Position numbers and translations under genes: made by a program. From positions 1 to 6,720 of the forward strand of contig CAJUSB010000149.1 of the NCBI GenBank assembly GCA_910589115.1: a stretch of 6,720 nucleotides of DNA. Direction: 5' to 3'. The DNA is from an uncultured Clostridia bacterium. GTDB taxonomy: Bacteria > Bacillota > Clostridia > Oscillospirales > Butyricicoccaceae. Each line of letters begins with the position of its first letter. The stretch's first letter is position 1. The notes under the pieces are model-generated. The model was not told the DNA's origin and did not search any database. It was given only the letters and a program-made list of their open reading frames with translations. Positions 5,218 through 6,720 of this stretch are shown piece by piece.

Positions 5218-5482
5218 AATGTACGGGGATGTTATCCGTGAAGGGGAAGAACTCAAGATTGATTCACGTGATATGCCCGTCGAAGAATTTAAGGTGTTTA
5301 TGACCGAGCTGTATGAGACGCGGAGGCAGCAGCAGTTAAAAGAGCGGGGCCTGGTTGCGCTAGAGGAGCTGCTGGAAAACCAGGACTTATCGGTTATTAT
5401 AGAACTGTTGGAAAACTATGAGCTTTCGGAAGCCAGGGAGCTGTTGGAGGCGCAGGAAGGACACGAGCAAATCCCGGAATAA
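4868..5482 (+). CDS. HAAS-like (DUF1700/DUF6120-type) single-pass membrane protein, copy 1
   Basis: 204 residues from the GTG at 4868, overlapping the padR stop by 4 nt (GTGA), with GGAG sites just upstream. Residues 1-85 form a probable all-helical cytosolic domain (YVREASRYLIG, RERFIQLINESISAC, then DYPELIQTLGEPKVFVENL). The LGEPKVF-type motif is typical of the HAAS/DUF1700 group, which in Firmicutes is usually encoded beside a PadR. KERRRRR marks the cytosolic edge of one membrane helix (about 89-112), placing the C-terminus outside. After a variable linker, residues about 166-194 hold three 12-residue repeats starting with ELL (ELLENQDLSVII, ELLENYELSEAR, ELLEAQEG). The product is probably a membrane-bound partner in signalling with PadR, which is inference. 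It is about 75% identical to the next gene over the first 110 residues. Confidence 0.8.
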   Translation: MIRQSASQKYVREASRYLIGAKPRRERFIQLINESISACDDNESEIDYPELIQTLGEPKVFVENLMCGTPGMTLEAFQEAGKERRRRRIAVFAALAATAASITLALLGGFYIKHEDEMYGDVIREGEELKIDSRDMPVEEFKVFMTELYETRRQQQLKERGLVALEELLENQDLSVIIELLENYELSEARELLEAQEGHEQIPE

Positions 5483-5485
5483 AAA

Positions 5486-5514
5486 CAGCGTGCGCCCGGC
5501 GGGTGCAGGCGGCA
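5486..5514 (+). pseudogene. padR coding remnant (duplication scar)
   Basis: These 29 nt between the two HAAS-like genes match padR positions 4725-4753 at 25 of 29 bases, and all four differences are transitions. In padR frame they read QRAPGGCRRQ against QRAPDGRRRQ in the intact gene. Immediately after it, the sequence jumps to the equivalent of the padR 3' end (AAAAGGAGCGGA), so roughly 100 nt of padR is missing. The 5' part of padR is also absent; the fragment abuts the stop codon of copy 1. This is best explained by a tandem duplication starting inside padR plus a later internal deletion. Confidence 0.75.
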
Positions 5515-5880
5515 AAAGGAGCGGATGATAAAGTGATCCGGCAGAGTACAGCCCAGAGATACGTGCGTGAAGCCAGCCGATATTTAATCGGTTCCAGGCA
5601 GAGACGTTCACGGTTTATCCGGCTGATAAACGAATCTATTTCGTCATGCGATGACAATGAATCGGAAATTGATTACTCCGAGCTGGTGCAGACATTGGGT
5701 GCGCCAAAGATGTTTGTTGAAAACCTGATATGCGGCACACCCGGTATTACGCTGGAAGCGCTCCAGGCGGCACGGCAGGAACGCCGCCAGAGACGGATTG
5801 CGGTGCTTTTCGCCTTGGCTGCGGCAGCTATGACTGTGGGGCTGGTGCTGCTCGGCGGCTTTTACTTAAAGTATCAGGAA
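5515..5880 (+). repeat. Tandem duplication unit, copy 2
   Basis: Second copy of the block at about 4852-5217, including the SD region and the codons for the cytosolic domain and membrane helix. It differs by a 1-nt indel just before the GTG start and by scattered substitutions. The boundaries are approximate. Confidence 0.75.
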
Positions 5881-6150
5881 GCCCTGCACAGTGGGTATAC
5901 CTGTAAAGTAATGAGCGTAGTCGCTCCGCATGAGATGTCCGGCGAAGAATTTGATGCGTTTATGACGGAAATAGATGACGAAGATTGGCAGAAAGAGCTG
6001 GAAATAGATGACCTGGCAAATATAAAAGAATTGCTGGGAACGCAGGACTTGTCAGCGTTAAAACAACTGTTGGAAGATTATGATACGGCAGAAATAAAGG
6101 AATTATTAAATGATCTGAAACAATCTGAAAAGGAGACTTACAAATCATGA
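5533..6150 (+). CDS. HAAS-like (DUF1700/DUF6120-type) single-pass membrane protein, copy 2
   Basis: 205 residues from the GTG at 5533. The frame opens earlier (ATG at 5503), but alignment with copy 1 and the conserved SD (AAAGGAGCGGATGAT) place the start at MIRQS. The layout matches copy 1: helical cytosolic domain (1-85), basic stop (RQERRQRR), membrane helix (about 89-112), outer linker, then three 12-residue repeats from about residue 166 (KELLGTQDLSAL, KQLLEDYDTAEI, KELLNDLKQ). The first 110 residues are about 75% identical to copy 1, but the outer part has diverged strongly and keeps mainly the EEF..FMTE motif and the ELL repeats. Its stop overlaps the start of the secreted-protein gene by 4 nt (ATGA), so translation of the two is probably coupled. 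The paralogs could form a heteromer; that is inference. Confidence 0.8.
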   Translation: MIRQSTAQRYVREASRYLIGSRQRRSRFIRLINESISSCDDNESEIDYSELVQTLGAPKMFVENLICGTPGITLEALQAARQERRQRRIAVLFALAAAAMTVGLVLLGGFYLKYQEALHSGYTCKVMSVVAPHEMSGEEFDAFMTEIDDEDWQKELEIDDLANIKELLGTQDLSALKQLLEDYDTAEIKELLNDLKQSEKETYKS

Positions 6151-6605
6151 AAAAGAAGAACATTATCTCTGTTTTGCTTACGGTTGTTATGTTGTTTGCA
6201 ATGATGCCGTTTTCCGGCGCTGCAAATGTAGAACGCGTAACGACTGAAACGGTTGACCTCGGGGATGGATTTACAGCTAAAATCACAACGACTGTTATCA
6301 TTGGGTCTGTCCAGGGCCGCGCTGGTGAGCAGACGGCTGTGGGAAAAAAGGAAACGGATGTAATTTATAATGGTTCTAAGATAGGCGAATTCAAGATTAC
6401 CGGAAATTTTTCTTATAACGGTTCCAGCGCATGGGCTACCAGCGACAGCTGTTCCGCTTCTGCTAAGTCCGGCTATCGCTACAGCGGCAAATCGTCCTCC
6501 CATTCCGGCGCTACGGTGAGAGGGTCGTGCACCTTCACCGGGAACGGCGCAAATAAATACGTTACGTTGAGTTTGACCTGCGACAGGAACGGCAATGTTT
6601 CTTAA
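6147..6605 (+). CDS. Small secreted protein, last gene of the padR operon
   Basis: 152 residues from the ATG at 6147, overlapping the upstream stop by 4 nt, with AAAGGAG about 11 nt upstream. A signal peptide covers residues 1 to about 26 (KKKN, hydrophobic core to MMPFSGAA). The mature part begins with a Thr/Val-rich beta region (VTTETVDLGDGFTAKITTTV), then GEFKITGNFSYNGSSAWATS, a Ser-rich stretch with aromatics (SGYRYSGKSSSHSG), and ends VTLSLTCDRNGNVS. Three cysteines (102, 128, 145) lie in the mature domain. The YNGSSAWATS and C-terminal VTLSLTCDxNGN patterns resemble a loose group of small, beta-rich secreted Clostridia proteins without assigned function; this is from memory of the pattern, not a search. 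Translational coupling suggests it acts with the upstream membrane protein, perhaps as its extracellular partner. Confidence 0.8.
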   Translation: MKKKNIISVLLTVVMLFAMMPFSGAANVERVTTETVDLGDGFTAKITTTVIIGSVQGRAGEQTAVGKKETDVIYNGSKIGEFKITGNFSYNGSSAWATSDSCSASAKSGYRYSGKSSSHSGATVRGSCTFTGNGANKYVTLSLTCDRNGNVS

Positions 6606-6608
6606 AAA

Positions 6609-6624
6609 CCGGTAAAACCGTTTT
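6609..6624 (+). terminator. Weak terminator candidate after the padR operon
   Basis: A short hairpin CGGT-AAA-ACCG (6610-6620) is followed directly by TTTT (6621-6624), 4 nt after the stop of the secreted-protein gene. The stem has only 4 bp, so it is weak; position is the main support. Confidence 0.35.
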
Positions 6625-6702
6625 CCCCTCTATACGCACGTACAGAAAGACGCGCCGGGGAGGCTTTCCTTCGTCCCGCCCGCAGGCGATGAATGGGAGT
6701 CC

Positions 6703-6720
6703 AGAGGGACAAGTCCCTCT
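6703..6720. repeat. Inverted repeat at the right edge
   Basis: AGAGGGAC-AA-GTCCCTCT is a perfect 8-bp inverted repeat ending at the last base of the window. The two bases before it (CC) would pair with GG if the next bases continue the palindrome. GC-rich dyads of this sort are common as dispersed palindromes or terminators in Clostridia. The 6625-6702 segment before it shows nothing else I can support. Confidence 0.5.

Overview
The window looks like chromosomal or accessory DNA of a gut-type Clostridia, probably an Oscillospiraceae-like Firmicute. The clues are strong purine-rich Shine-Dalgarno (SD) sites, several near-perfect sigma-A promoters (TTGACA-N17-TATAxT), GTG starts, a PadR regulator next to HAAS-like membrane proteins, and secreted proteins with copper-amine-oxidase-N-type 'stalk' domains. 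The taxonomic placement is inference. No rRNA, tRNA, CRISPR array, transposase or integrase is visible.

Left half, minus strand (about 3800 down to 1). A consensus promoter at 3770-3798 starts a leader of about 170 nt that carries a five-codon peptide ORF (MGHIR). Four exported or membrane-anchored proteins follow: a secreted protein (2954-3592), a stalk-domain protein (1859-2854), a secreted protein or lipoprotein (1265-1831) and a single-pass membrane-anchored protein (617-1174). Strong stem-loops lie between genes 1 and 2 and between genes 3 and 4, each just ahead of the next SD, and another closes the cluster at 578-609. A separate consensus promoter (499-527) then drives a second stalk-domain protein that runs off the left edge. 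It is a close paralog of 1859-2854.

Centre (3593-4487). Two pairs of back-to-back promoters surround a small three-helix membrane protein on the minus strand (3927-4235). One plus-strand promoter (3856-3884) fully matches the sigma-A consensus, yet no good plus-strand gene lies directly behind it. It points antisense through the small membrane gene towards padR.

Right half, plus strand (4488-6605). This is a tightly coupled operon: a PadR-family repressor, two tandem paralogous membrane proteins with an N-terminal HAAS-like cytosolic domain and 12-residue repeats at the C-terminus, and a small secreted protein. Two junctions are 4-nt stop/start overlaps. A 29-nt scar of padR coding sequence sits between the two membrane-protein paralogs, so the second copy apparently arose by a tandem duplication that began inside padR.

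The overall picture is a divergently transcribed surface and secretion locus. One arm encodes export-targeted proteins of unknown function, and the other encodes a probably self-regulated PadR/membrane-protein module with a secreted partner. A functional link between the arms is inferred only from adjacency.
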